Positions 10,609 to 22,907 of a stretch of DNA of 64,000 nt are shown piece after piece. Below the pieces are notes generated by a model. The model did no database searches, was not told the origin of the DNA, and saw nothing but the letters and a program-made list of their open reading frames with translations. Both the position numbers and the translations under genes were made by a program. The first letter of the stretch is position 1; each line of letters opens with the position of its first letter. Origin of the DNA: Peribolospora baueri (lineage: Eukaryota > Basidiomycota > Peribolosporomycetes > Peribolosporales > Peribolosporaceae); contig JAMDHS010000046.1 of assembly GCA_029717555.1 (NCBI GenBank), positions 1-64,000 of the forward strand. The letters run 5' to 3'.

Positions 10609-11884
10609 ATGTCGCCGCCCGCCTTCTTCGTCGCCGAGCACATCACCAAGCTCCAAGAGGACGGGAGGCCTCTTTTCGAGGACGTCTCCTTCCAGCTCGA
10701 GCGAGGCGAAGCGGTTGTCATTAGCGGAAGGAGTGGATCTGGGTGAGTGGCGTGGTCGACCGTGTCCCGAGTTTACGTCGTCCCCGTAATGAGGCTCTCC
10801 CGTGATCTCTGCCTTGTTCGTCGCCGTCGCGCTGTGCAGAGCTCACCACTTCCTTTTTCTCTTCCCCTGGGGACAACGGCGACCACGACGACCGCGACGA
10901 GCAGGAAGACGACGCTGCTCAAGTGTCTCTCTGAGCTCACTCCTTACGACGCCGGCGGCTCTCACTTCTGTGGGCTGTGAGTCGTACTCTGTCCAACCAG
11001 TCCGGTCCTTCGGTGTGCTCACCGCCCGCTTCTCGTCTTCGCCTCTCCCTTCACATGAACCTACTCGCGGCCGACGGTCGGACTACTAAAGCTCACCGTC
11101 AGACCTGACGCCGCCCGTCTATCGGACGCACGTCCTCTACGTCCCACAACGACCCGCCCTCCTTCCAGGCACGCCACTCGACTTCTGGAACCGGATCACC
11201 TCCTTCAACGCCTGGCAATCCGACAAGGCCTCTGCAGCGACGGAAGCGACGGCTCATCTTCCAACTCGTGCACCCGCCAACGGGAGTGTGCCGGCAGTGT
11301 CGGGCGATGAGGACGAGTCCCGTTGGCCTCCCATCGAGGCCGACCCCATTCAGATAGCCAAGGGTTGGGATCTGCCGGAGGAGGCTTGGAACAGAGAATG
11401 GATGCAGCTGAGCGGTGGAGAGGCGCAGAGGGCCGGCCTGGCCATCTCCGTCGCCCTCATTGGCGGTAAAAGAAAGGGGAATGGCGTGTTGCTTCTCGAC
11501 GGTGAGCCTCGCCGCGCACTCATATCTCTTCCTATCCACCTCCGTCATGACCCCATCCACGCTCACGCATTCCCCTCTATCTTTGCAGAACCCACTTCCG
11601 CTCTCGACCCATCGACCGTACACCTGGTCGAAAAGACACTCCTAGGCACGGCGGCGGCGCCGACGGCCGCGCTCGTCGACGCCAGCACCGAACCCGAATC
11701 TGGCTCAGCGCGGCCGATCAAAAAGAAGGCCGGCGGCGGCGCTGGCCCTCTTACGCTTGTGTGGATCACCCATTCGGACGAGCAGGCCGAACGGATCAAG
11801 GCCAGTCCAGGCGGAGGCAAGCTCGTTTACCTCGGCGGCCAGCAACAGCGGAAAGGAGGACCGTCGTCGTCGTCGTCGGACTGA
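10609..11884 (+). CDS. FetA-type ABC transporter ATPase (stand-alone)
   Basis: Exons 10609-10742, 10905-10976, 11092-11501 and 11589-11884 give 303 residues. This is a nucleotide-binding domain without membrane helices. Walker A GRSGSGKTT is split by intron 1. Others are the Q-loop region VLYVPQRPALLPGTPLDFW, signature QLSGGEAQR (about 11408-11434), Walker B VLLLDEPTSALD split by intron 3, and the H-loop WITHSDEQAERI. Two low-complexity insertions, one before the signature and one after the D-loop (VDASTEPESGSARPIKKK), make it longer than the bacterial protein. It matches the FetA/STAR1 class and is divergently transcribed from the FetB-like permease gene. The two products probably form one complex. 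Exon 3 was chosen to start at 11092 because this restores the SPSDLTPPVYRTHVLYV segment. Confidence 0.85.
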
Positions 11885-12128
11885 ATGTTACTTTCTTTAA
11901 CTGGCATAAACGAAATGGCGCGCGAATAAGAGGGATGGGAGGGTTTGGGCTTTCATACAGTAGATGCAATTTTTTTTGTTTTGTTTTTGGTTCTCACTCG
12001 CGCCGCGCTCGTCCCGCGACGGCGGGACGACCGGTGCCAACGGCTACGTTAGATAGATATATCCATCCACCTCACTTCACTTGCACTTCGAAAGTCAAGG
12101 GTTTGGGTTAGGAGAAGAGAACGGCGTT

Positions 12129-13672
12129 TTACCGGAACCAGAAATTCACGCTCGCGCTCGTACTCGTACTCTTCACGCCGTGTAGCCATCCCTCAGGAAT
12201 GAAAAGCGCTTGTCCGGGATGGAGTTTGGTGACGAGCATGGCGTCTGCGTCGGTGAGCGCTCGTGATAGGCGTGGGTAGGGAGATTCGATGTCTGGGGGT
12301 GAAGAGGAGGAGGAGGAGGAAGAGGTGGGATGAAGGAAGGGCTCTTCGGAGGGAATCGTGGTCGTGTTGCGCTGGAGCGGGTGGGTGGATAAGTAGAGCC
12401 AAGGCGCACAGGTGGGCGGAAATAGGTGGATGCGCTTCGTCCCGACGACTGGAGGTGAGGAGGCAAAAGTGAGCTGGCGGAGCAAGGGAGGCACGAGGCG
12501 AGCCTCGACATAGGGAGCTTTCTTTTGTACCCTCGCCCGATTGGACTGCCGAAGCGCTCACCTTGGACAAAGAGGTTGTGGTACGCTGCAAGGCCAACGA
12601 AACGCAGCATACGCCGTTTCGACCTATTAGATGGCCCTTGTCTCCGGCTCTCGTTCGCTTCGCTAGACGGAATCTATCCTTTGTACTCACGATCTCGATG
12701 CACAGGAGTCCAAGTTCCCTCCGGACCTACCCAGACGTTGCTCCGGTATTGGTGTCGGTCCGTGTTGGGCCCTGCAGTCAGATGAGGGATCGCAGGTTGG
12801 CAAGACGCTGCGAGGAGAGGCGACTGAGAGGGGCGCGGCGCGGGTAAGCGAAGCGCTTGACGAATGAACGGCTCAAGAGCGAGACCATTCCGGATCCCCA
12901 GCCGACGCCTGCGAAAAAGCAACCACATACAGCTGACAAGAGATCAAACTGCGCGACGTAGCCGAGCGGAGGAGACGGCGATCCGGGCGACGATGGAATC
13001 TTGCGAGCGACGAAAGCGTCCAAGAAGAGACCTGCGTTGAGCGTCCGGTACGAAAAGATGGAATGGGTTTCGCAATGAGTTAGGACGGTCTTACGAAGGA
13101 CTCTTCCGCTGCGCTGACAAGCCCCCGCTCCGAACCGTTGAAAGACGAGGAGACGCATCCTCACCAAACGGCATCTCCACCTGCTCCCAGCCGCCGGCGC
13201 CCTCCCTGCCAGCGACGCCGCCGACATCGCTGCTACTCCCCGTCTCCTCTAGTCGATCCATGTAGCTCCTACCGGACCTGCTGAGCTCGACGGGGACTAG
13301 CAGGTCTTCCGTCTCCGCGTTGCGCATGCCTTGAAGAGTCTCTGCTTCCCGACGGGGCGCTTCCTCCCCGGTACGTAGACGGCGAGAAGACCAAGCCCGA
13401 ACGGCGGGCCATTCGTCCACCAGACCCGAAATCACCGCCGGACGAGAGGGCAGGAGATGTTCCTGGACAAACTGCTCTGGAGTCGGCTTTTCCAGGTGCG
13501 GCGGAGGCGGTCGGCGCCCGGCCGGAGAAGAAAAGGAGGACGTGGTGAGCGCTCGTCGGTCGCATCGTCCAGCGACGGGTACGCCTCGACGCCCGGGCTT
13601 TGTCTGCCGTGCGAGCGGTGCCAGCCAAAAAAGATGTCGGCCCGTCCCGTACAGGACATGAGGGGCCGACAT
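12129..13672 (-). CDS. JmjC/cupin-8 2-oxoglutarate oxygenase
   Basis: Exons (minus) 13672-13165, 13031-12931, 12823-12691, 12585-12562 and 12448-12129 give 361 residues; one exon is only 24 nt. The N-terminal part has the cupin-8 lead-in LLPSRPAVISGLVDEWPAVRAW. The catalytic core reads PPLGYVAQFDLLSA, then NVWVGPEGTWTPVHRDPYHN with the HxD iron ligands, then LFVQVVGTKRIHLFPP with the co-substrate Lys region. The distal ligand His is in ALFIPEGWLHGVKS. The family includes protein hydroxylases and demethylases and the TYW5 tRNA hydroxylase; this size and layout fit a small JmjC hydroxylase rather than a multi-domain histone demethylase. A Ser-rich insert lies before the last motif. The exon 2/3 junction (GTATGT donor, acceptor at 12823) is the least certain. 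Confidence 0.8.
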
Positions 13673-14749
13673 GGACTGGTGGTGGGCCCGTTTTCGTTAA
13701 TCAGATGGTAGCAAGCGACGAGGTGATCGCTGGTGAGAAGATGATCGACGGCGATCTCGATCATTTATCTCTTTTATCTTCCGACATAGTCCAACATTCA
13801 ACATTTAACACCTCCATCGACACGACACGTGCTCTCTCTCTCATCCTCTTCCACTCGGTCCACGGGATGAGCATGCAAGGCCGCCAAGAAGCCGTCTTGC
13901 TCCTCGGATGGCCCAAGCCCAAGCCCACATACATCGTCTATCTCACGGCGTTCTCATCCCGGTCCTACAGGGCGCACGTTGCCTGTCGTTTTCAGATTTC
14001 ACGTTTCTATTCGCCATCTCCCACTCACCGCGGTCACCGACCAGCTTGCCGAGAAAAACACCTCCGCTCGTGCCCCGCAGTGTTGAGTCGCCGTTGTTCT
14101 CGAGAGCGACAGCGGCCGTTCCCCACCGGGCAGCTTGAGCCGCTCAGGGCGCAAAAGCATCAGCTGCCCGTTTGCGCCGGCGAGTAGGACGGGCATAGGC
14201 CATGCTTAAAAGCCCGCCAAGTTGATAGACGGGCTCGTCGAATGATTGCCGGCCCCGGGTCCGTCGACTTGGAACGCAAGATGGAAGCGGCTTAGAGCCG
14301 AAAAAGATCCTCTTGGGCCAGCCGGACGGTATGAAGCCAGGAAGGGTGGGCCTGGGCCTGGCGGAGAAGATGGCGCGCGAGGAGCAGAGGTGGTCCGTGC
14401 GACGGCGACCAGTGGCAACGACAATGCGGTGATCAGAGTGATGAAGCTCGGGCTGATATTTTGATTAGAACTTAGGCAACCAAACTCGGGAGCAACGCGG
14501 AATGCGACACACAAAAAAAAAAGTCCATAACGTCGTGGGAAATTCTGCAGCGCAAAAAACGTCGATTCCAGGTCGCCGTCTTGTTCGCAGTTCGTTATTC
14601 GCCGCCTCGTTCATGGCGCTCATTAGTTCATGGCTCCTTGTTCGCCGCCTCGCTCATTACCCACGGTTTACCGTCCATGAATGGATGACGGGAAAACTCG
14701 GGGAGGGGGGAGATACGGAGGAAGAGCCGACTCAGAGGGGCCTGTCGTT
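13673..14749. other. Intergenic between two oxygenase genes; possible small secreted gene
   Basis: About 1.1 kb between divergent genes. Minus-strand readings between about 14010 and 14480 contain a leader-like stretch (FITLITALSLPLVAVA) followed by a Pro/Ser region and FQVDGPGAGNHSTSPS. Further on, in other frames, come GANGQLMLLRPERLKLPGG and LRGTSGGVFLGKLVGDR. This could be a secreted-protein gene with two or three exons, but I found no convincing ATG or splice set, so I do not call a CDS. Nothing else was recognised. Confidence 0.3.
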
Positions 14750-14756
14750 TATAAAA
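14750..14756 (+). promoter_or_regulatory. TATA box of the 2OG-Fe(II) oxygenase gene
   Basis: TATAAAA lies 137 bp upstream of the ATG at 14893, in an otherwise GC-rich promoter with a CT-rich stretch between it and the start. Assigned by motif and spacing only. Confidence 0.45.
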
Positions 14757-14892
14757 GCGCAGGCTCCGAGTCGGCGGTCGTCGACGCATCAAGTCGCTGT
14801 GCGCATCTGGCTTTCTCTGTCGCTCTATCCCCTCTCTCATCTCACTTCCTCTCCATCATAGACCCCGCTTCTCTCCTACACGGTCATTCAGT

Positions 14893-16785
14893 ATGGCCAT
14901 CGCCACTGTCATGCCGTCTCTCGACGCTCACGTCACTCAGAAGTCCTTGCCCGCGGGCGGTTTCGACCCGAATCGTCACCTTCACTTCAAGCAGCCTTCG
15001 AGGGTGTACACCATGGACGAGCTCGGCCTCGGCGGGCAGAGGTGCACCGTGAGTTGGGAATGTCCTCGACGAGGCTAACATATCCCCAAACTATCCTGTG
15101 ACAGGTCCGAGCTGTTTCGTCTCTCCCTCTCTTCTCAGAGCAATGTAGCCATCACCGATCCTTTCCCTCTCGTCTCGCGCGACGGCATCCGTGCGATGAG
15201 GGCTGAGATCCTCCAACCAGACGTCATTGACGAGTACGCCGTACACTCTAAGTGTGAGCCCTTGCGTATGCCGTATAAGCCCTTGGCAGTCCGCTACTCG
15301 CTCACGCTGACGCGTCCGGTGCCTGTCCATATATTCGTCATTGCCGCCGCTCCTTCAGTGTCCGCTTTCCAGATTCGCGGAATGTCCGCCGCGTATACTC
15401 CTTTCCTTCACCAGTGAGTATATCTTGTCCTCCCCGCCAAAAGGAGGTAGGTACGGCTCAAGCGGTGCCACCTTTCTCTCTCCCATAGGTTTTGGAAACA
15501 CCCAGCCACACTAGCGGCGGTCAGTCAGGCGGCTGGTTTGGATCTGGTGCCCATCATGGATTTCGAGCTGGCCCATACGAACGTGAGCGCCGTTTTTCTG
15601 TCATGCTTCTCTCCCTCCTTGAACATCTACGTGCATCCGCCTGACAAAAGAACGAGCCACTGTGTGACGCTGCTCTGCTTGCTTTGCGCCGCCGTCACAT
15701 CTCACAGATTATGGTAAAGAAAGGTAGCACCCGCGAAGATACTCTCGCCTCCCTCACTCCCGAACCCCTGCCCGCCCACCCGCCTCTCGACTCGGAGCTG
15801 TCGGACGCGTCCGAGAGCGACGAGGATGATGTTCCCGCCGTCGTGGGCTGGCACAAGGACAGCTATCCTTGGGTCTGCGTGTGAGCAGAGGTCGTCTGAC
15901 GCCTTACTGTCTATGTCGCTCGATGCGATGCTGAGGTGACGAACCGTCTTTCTTCACCACTGACCGTTCAACAGTCTCATGCTCAGGTGAGTTCCCCGCA
16001 TGCTGACTCGAACGAGCGGGGACCGTCGAGAAAAGCGACGAAAGTAGTGATTCTAAAGCGCCTCCAACGCGCTCGCTTTTCCCATAGCGACGTGTCCAAT
16101 ATGCGAGGAGGCGAGACGGCCATCCGCACCGGCTACGGCTCCATTATCAAGGTCCGTGGACCCCAGCTGGGCACGGCGGTCATGATGCAGGTGAGCTTTC
16201 TTTGTATTCCCCCTTCCTACGAACGTTTACGCTTAGCTGTCCCCGGTTCGATCTCCTCGGCAAATTTGAATAGGGCAAATACATCGAACACTGCGCGCTT
16301 CCCGCGCTCGGCTCCTCGGAGCGGTTGACCATGGTCTGCTCCTTCCGCGCCAAGGAGCCCACGCTGCCTGATGATTCCCATCTTGTCACCGTCCTCTGCA
16401 ACAGCAACTGGTGAGGACGGCCATCTTTTGCACACCTTTTGGCAAGCCCTCGTTCGAGGCCGGTCGTTCAAATCTCCTTGCCATACCTCATATCTTGCCT
16501 CATCTTCTCCCTTTGCGGCCCGCCAGGAACGACCTCTTTTACCAGTGGACGGCCTACCGCCTGCGTCTTCTCTCGGAACGCTTTTCCGTCCTAGCTGATA
16601 CCCTCGACGCCCGTGCCACCTCCCAGGATTCCGTCAAGGCTGGTGGACCTCCCCGGTTGCCGGTCGTAAATCTGGAAGAGTTTGAGTTGTGGATGCAGGA
16701 GCAGATTGCATACCTTCGGAAGACGAGGACTGAAATGGACGAGTATGCACACGCGCCTAGTTTCGTCAAGGTCCGTCGCGCTTAA
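14893..16785 (+). CDS. 2OG-Fe(II) oxygenase-like protein
   Basis: Exons 14893-15048, 15139-15253, 15359-15413, 15489-15582, 15708-15880, 15975-15986, 16088-16190, 16274-16410 and 16527-16785 give 367 residues with every phase closing. Exon 6 is only 12 nt and encodes part of VLMLSD. The iron site is visible as GWHKDSYPWVCV (HxD) and GKYIEHCAL (distal His), with ERLTMVCSFR as the likely 2-oxoglutarate Arg. RGGETAIRTG and GPQLGTAVMMQG are typical of a fungal family of unannotated 2OG oxygenases. An acidic insert, SDASESDEDD, precedes the iron site. The C-terminus is helical (LEEFELWMQEQIAYLRKTR). The substrate is unknown. It is head to head with the JmjC gene, 1.2 kb away. Confidence 0.8.
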
Positions 16786-17672
16786 GGGTTTCGGTCGGTC
16801 ATACAGACAGACGGGTTGTCTGGGGTATTCACAGTGCAGTCGACGGTTTGAAAGGGCTGGGGTCTCTGTCGAGCCTTTGTTTTGGGATTTTGGTCTTGTG
16901 TTTTTGTCTGACTGTCTCTATGTTTACTTCTCGATTGCGCTTCGACATCTCTTCCCCTTTTATTTGGTTCTGTCTTCGTTGCTCTCGAGATCCGTTGCGT
17001 TTCTAGTCAGCCAGCCGGTTTGTTTGTCACCATCCTGGAGTCGCGACTGGGTACATGTATACACATATGTGGTCGGGACTGAGCACTCGCTCCCAGAATT
17101 GTACCGCCTCGTGCACAGTATACGATCTTGCCGATGGCCTTCCAGAGCGTCTGAGCGTCCCAACGACGGTCCCACCCGCCGCTACGAGGAGTCATGACTC
17201 GCTTCCGTACTTCTTTCCGCTTAGTTATCGCCGGCACCGTCCTTCCCCTCTCTCTCCTCCTCTTCAACCGCTGTGTGATGAGCGGGGCCCATATTTGGGC
17301 AGGGGGTTATAGACTTCTACGCAAACAAGTGATTGTTATACGTAGTACTTGAGTCGGAGAACGAAGGAGGGTGCGGTGGTTGGGGCGTAAGGAATGGACC
17401 ACTTCCGTACAATCGACGTTAATGATCCGCTTCATCCGGGGACGGGCGACCACTGTCATCCTCCAGGTTCCTTCGGAGGGAGTTGTCCTGGGTCGTGCGG
17501 GTAGCCCTCCCACTGTGAGCTCCACCACTGCTGTACTCGAGTTTATTATACCTTCTCGCCATGGAACGTATGTGCGTTTGCAGTCGATGTGACCTTGGTC
17601 GGCCAAGGGGAGAGGTATTGCCACTATAATATAATTGGACAGAACAATGGGAAGTTGTCGGCTCGATACCTG
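16786..17672. other. Intergenic between convergent genes
   Basis: 887 bp holding the 3' flanks of the 2OG oxygenase (plus) and HRQ1 (minus) genes. It includes a T-rich plus-strand stretch near 16870-16990 that could serve as 3' UTR. No RNA gene, repeat or ORF was supported. Confidence 0.5.
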
Positions 17673-20600
17673 TCACGCTTCCGCTGCCATTCCTCGCTCC
17701 TCCTCGTCTTTGACGACAACACCTTCCACATCTTCCTCATCCTCGTCCTCAAGGAACAGTCGCCTCTCCTTCGCCCTCGCTCGTTCTTCGACCGTCATGG
17801 GCCTCTGAACTTGCGAAACATCTTGCACATCGTCGCCGTAGACAAAGTTGACATCTCTTGGATCGCTCCCACCTACGATGGATGGAAGCAGAGGCGTTGG
17901 CTGCCTTGGCCGGTCCTTAACAAAGCTCTTTGGTAGCCTTTCGACGACTACCTCCACCTCCATGTTGGGCCGTACCAGTCGAACAGGTGTAGCCGGCACG
18001 ATCGTCTCGGTTAGCGAGCCGGCTTGGGTCCGCGTTACTCCGTGCCCTGACTCGTGCTGGGGCATGACGTCGGCGTCGAACAGGTCTCTTCCGACGAAGG
18101 CTGAGTGACGGAGACAAAGAGAGTGCAAGTTACGGCTCGCCTAATTATCAGACTTGCTACACCGGTAGTGGGAATACCCGATCTATCGAAAAGCGACTCA
18201 CCGCGCAATACCGCCAGCCCTCCGACTTTGCTTGTCACCAAATTACCTTCGCTACACGCCTGACTCGACACGCCTGCATGCGCACAGAAAGATCAATTAA
18301 TCCGGGTCTCTCAAAAACTACCGCATCTATATCCCGAGCATGCGAAGATACGAAAATGGTAAGACAACTCACAACTGGGACAGCCGTCCTCGCAAGCGCA
18401 CTTCTCAATGACCAGGATGGCAGTTCGAAGCATGGAGTCGAGGTGATCAAATGCTTTCGCGCAGATGCCACCGTTTTGGCTGGTGGCGTCGTACAACGTC
18501 AATCTGGTGATGATGTTTATCGGTGAAAGCAGGCATGAGAATACCGAAACCTCAGCACTAAATAGCCGCCTTGCTAGCAGGAGCTCACCTAGCAGGTCGC
18601 TTTCGAGTCGTCTGTCTCGATCCATACTCCTTCTCCGGTGCCTTGCACTCTGTTCGCACGTCTCCCTGAACACTCATGACAAACAAGGGGGTGAGGCCAA
18701 GTAATGCGTGTTCGGCGGCATGAATAGCGGCGGCGACGTTAATCTCCTTGTCGATGAGGCCGTCGATAACCGACTTGGGCAAGTCCAGCCAGAGCCCATG
18801 CGTGTCGCGCACGAAAGGAGGCATGTCGACGTCGACGACGTCCAGAATATTCGCTCGTCGGTCCGTTTTGAAATAACCGAACACGACCGTGCTCACTGGA
18901 TGGCCGACGTGTGTACAGAATGCAGTCAGCCACAAGCACTGCTCGCATAATAAGAAGCTACATTTGCGCTTACCGACGATGCGCCCATAGAATGCCCGAC
19001 ATGAAGAACTTCGGAGAGAGCGCATGCGGTAGGTCTCCATCGGGTCGACATCCCTATGTCGAAGGCAAACGAGCAAGCTATTAGATAACTTGGGATGCGT
19101 GCAAAAAGTTCACAGGAGGAGCATGAGACCCACGTGAAATCGCTGCAATGGGAAGAACGGCGAACAGGAAAGTCCGTCACTATATTCAACGTAGGAGTGC
19201 ATGCACACAAAGCTCTTACTTACCGTGATCGGGTGATATAATTCACGTCCTTCTGAACGACAGTCGCCATACGACGATCATGGTTCATTTCCATAGCGAG
19301 ATACGTGATTCCTTGATGCATGAATACCGCTCCCTCGTAAACTTCAAAGATGGCTCGCTCAAGCTCGATCTCTTCGAGTACTTTGGGGTTTCCAGGAACG
19401 TTCGGCGTATCGTCCACGACCGAATACGTTTCTTGACGCGCGCCGCGTATAGCTACCTTTCGGGCGGGATCCGGTCGCATTCGAGGGTGGCAGTGGTAGA
19501 ATTCTGCCTCGTCAACGACGAGACACTTTTCACAGAGCTCCGGAAGGCGGGGCCCAAAGAAAGGCACGTCGTCCTTGGGATGCACCGGCATCTCCTCTGC
19601 AGCGCACTGCAGGTGCGCCTCGAGGACGAACTCGTTCTCGAGGTCCACACCAAGGTCCGCATCGGGGGAGGTGAAGATCTCATCGGGATTGCGCATGTAG
19701 TGTTGGTCAAGAGGGAAGGGGTCCCCCATCAGCAACGCAAGCGAATCCTTTTGACGCCGACCAGCTCGTCCGGCTTGCTGACGCTGAGGAGCAAGACAGT
19801 ATGGTGTATGAGTACCAGCCGTACAAGATCGGGGAATTGCATCTTCAAGGCAGGCATACCATGCTTGAGATAGAATACGGGAAGCCAAGCATGATAACGG
19901 CATCAAGGCTGCCAATATCGATGCCAAGCTCAAGTGCAGAAGTCGCGATAATTCCTAAAAGACGACCGGAGAACATATCCTGCTCGATCCGGCGGCGGTC
20001 TTGAGGAGAGTAGCCGGAACGATAGGACATGACTTTGGGGACGATGTCGTCTCTGCCTTCAACGACAAGGTCTGTCCGGACTTGCTTCATCACTATCTCG
20101 CACACCCGACGGATCTAGGGCACGCAAAGTGCGAGCCAGCAAAGGTAAGTGATCTCCTGTTTACGAAATAGGAAAGCAGATAGAAGGAAGTTGACAAACC
20201 TTGCAAAACACGATGGTGCGAGCGCCGCGTTCTACTAAGTACCGGAAAACCCTCGACACCTCCTGAAAGGTGCTCACACGGCCTTGATTGCGGTCGTCCG
20301 GATCGATGTATGGCGGGTTCCATATCACCCATTCCTGTGCTCCAATGAAAGAAGGGGAAGAAAAACGAAAAAGCGAGCATGAGCGCATGTATGGTGGCAA
20401 TGGATACCACCTGCGCTCTAATGCGGGCTTACCTTTCTTCCGGCTGGAGACCCGTCGACATTGACGAGCTTCACATCTTCCACTCCAAAAACGGTCTCCA
20501 TATGCTTAGAAAATGAATGAGCGACATGTGAAGTCAGATCTTCCGTCTAGTTGGCGGGCGCGCTGCCGCGACGCAACTCACTTTCTCAGGATTAGCCACC

Positions 20601-22907
20601 GTCGCGCTGCAGCTGATGAACTTGACCTTCCTGTTACCGAGGGCACAGCAGATGCGTCTCAATCGCCGCATTATGTATGAAACATGAGCTCCGAACAGGC
20701 CATTATAAATATGCAGTTCATCGACGACGATGTACTTGAGATTGCGCAGGAACCGGCGCCAAAGATCTTCCGACGGTAATACGGAGACGTGCAACATGTC
20801 CGGATTGGTGAAGATGACACTCGCACGCTCTCTGATCACCTTGCGCTCTTGCTGAGGTGTGTCTCCGTCGTACGTCGCCACGACGACGTCCTCTAGCCCC
20901 TCGCAGTTTCGGAGCAAATCCTGGAGGGAACGTTTCTGATCTTGCGCAAGCGCTTTAGTGGGAAAGATGTAAATGGCGGTGGAAGCAGGATCGGCCTGAA
21001 GCGCTTGGAGAACTGGAACCTGGTACTTTAGATGAAGTCGAGCGACATGACTGAGGATCGCACCTCTTAGCCGGGATGCAGCGATGCGGACGCGTCGACT
21101 CACGATCAAAGATTTCCCAGAGGAAGTGGATGTAGAGACGATAACGTTGGACCCGAAGTGCAGATGGTTCAACGCCTCGGCTTGGTGAGCGTAAAACTTG
21201 TCTATGCGGCGCGTAGCGTAGAGGGCATCGACAAGCTCTTGCGAAAGCTGAAACTCCAAATCGCCTGTTGCGAGAAGTTGCGCACGGGTTAGCTCAAAAG
21301 AATTCCAGAAGCGGACTCTTGACCCACCGTATTGCGCCTCTCGAGCCTCGAATACGCGATGACCGTTCTCCACAATCTGGTCGTTCCACCACTCCTCCGT
21401 CTTCATCTCCTCGATTATGTCCGCCATCATCGGTCGCTCGTCCGGGTGAGCCATGAGGTGCTCAAGCTTGATTCGTTTCTTGCGCGGTGTCTCCCCGTCC
21501 CGGCCTAGGGGGTCGAAGTCGTGATCGACCGGGATGTGCTCGTTCGCCGCGTCGATGACCAGTTGCACGGGATCCTCGCCCTGCCATGCGTGCGTTCGGA
21601 ATCACGGTGCGGACTCATGTGAGCTTGTGTACTCCGACCACGCGGTAGCGTCCCAGGTGTTCCCGGTCAGCACGACTCACCTTCGCCCTGCAGGCTGTGA
21701 GAAGCTCGAGTACGGCTTGTTCAAACTTGAAGTGCCTCTTCTCGATAAGCTTCTGCATGCTAGCCTGCGATGCCGTCTTCTTCGGATCCGTGGCTCCCTG
21801 CTTCCTCCTATGAGCAGAAATCAAACGTTAAATAACACATCAGAATGAATTATGGACGTTGACCTGCCAGAGAGAAAAGACTCACTGGATCGCTCTCGCC
21901 CTCTTGGACCTAGCGGGAGCCTTGACGCTATGCAGCTCTCCATCGTTGAAATCGAGCAGCAAAACACGTTGCGAATCTCTCTCCCTCTCCTTTCCCTTTC
22001 TCAAAGCTCCCTGAGCTCCTTCATCAAGTCTCAAAGCAGCCTCTTCGAACAGATCGTCCTTGTACTGCGTCCGAGCCCTCGCTTGTTCAGAGGGGTGATC
22101 GTCGACGTGCAGTGGGAGGTTGTTTTCGTCGACGTACGCAAATGTAATCAGGTTCGGGACTAGCGACTTGATCTGTGCAATCTCGAACACGTCGAGTGGC
22201 CTGGCAAACGAAACGTGGGAGACGGAAAACGGAGACGGAGGGGAAGTGAATGGCGCCAAGCCATGGCCGGAAGTGAGCAGATACGATCGAGAATGGGCGA
22301 CTCGGGAGCTCGAGTTTAACTACGACGCTCGCTCGGGCCTTTCCCTTGCGCTACCAAACGAAGATACGTACCTCTTCAGCAATCCCTCAACGCCACTCCT
22401 GATCGTGTCAAACGTAGTGGCGAGGTGCTTCCTCGCATTGCAGAACACATGCACCGTCGAAACGGCCTTGAACACCTTTTCCAAATTGACAAAGTGTTCC
22501 GGCCATGGAAAGTTGCGCGTGAGGGGCGGTGGAGGCGTAGACGTAGTGGAGTGGTTAGAGGAGGATGCGCCAGAGGCAGCGGTGCGGCCGGTCACGGTGC
22601 GGCGGTTTTGTCCGCTGCGAGAAGAGCGGGCGCGAGGTGGCGCAAGAGCGGAGGCGGAGGATGAGGGCCCGGCGCAACAGAGATCTGGATCCTCCTCTTT
22701 GGCCTCCACCTTGACAGCCACAGGAAGATCAGGATCGGAACCCGCAAAGCGTTCTCTTGACGCGCTCCCTGTCGCCGCTTGCGAGGAGCTGCTATGCCCA
22801 TGCCCCGTCTCCCTTTCGAGGGCTACTTGGGCGGCATCAGCTTGGCGCTGAGCTTTGCTGCGCTCGTGCACGGCCGCCTTCTGTCCTCTTCCCTTCAGAC
22901 GAGGCAT
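17673..22907 (-). CDS. HRQ1: ATP-dependent DNA helicase Hrq1 (RecQ4-like)
   Basis: Sixteen exons (minus): 22907-22372, 22200-21886, 21807-21681, 21580-21328, 21264-21104, 21025-20582, 20504-20433, 20334-20200, 20114-19860, 19783-19224, 19142-19134, 19053-18974, 18895-18589, 18503-18373, 18273-18202 and 18100-17673. They give 1294 residues with all phases consistent. Hrq1 is a 3'-5' nuclear helicase in crosslink repair and telomere upkeep. Visible features are the N-terminal FVNLEKVFKAVSTVHVFC and RKHLATTFDTI, Walker A TSTSSGKSLI, PTKALAQDQKRSL, Walker B VVDELHIYNG, SATVANPEK, LELGIDIGSLD and QQAGRAGRR. These are followed by the Hrq1-specific domain (DQHYMRNPDEIF, FYHCHPRM, VFGYFKTD) and a Cys cluster, CACEDGCPSC...C. 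Exon 11 is 9 nt and restores RDFTDVDP. The tail of about 140 residues after the Cys cluster is acidic and poorly conserved. Confidence 0.93.

Noticed and set aside
9729-10721. 330-residue minus-strand frame starting at 10721
   Set aside because: Only its middle part is the FetB-like exon 1. The N-terminal extension is the antisense of the ATPase start and the divergent promoter, and the C-terminal part reads through an intron.
13999-14514. Possible secreted protein gene on the minus strand
   Set aside because: Leader-like and ordered pieces are visible, but the longest frame begins at a TTG rather than an ATG, and no splice set joins the pieces. Kept only as a note in the intergenic entry.
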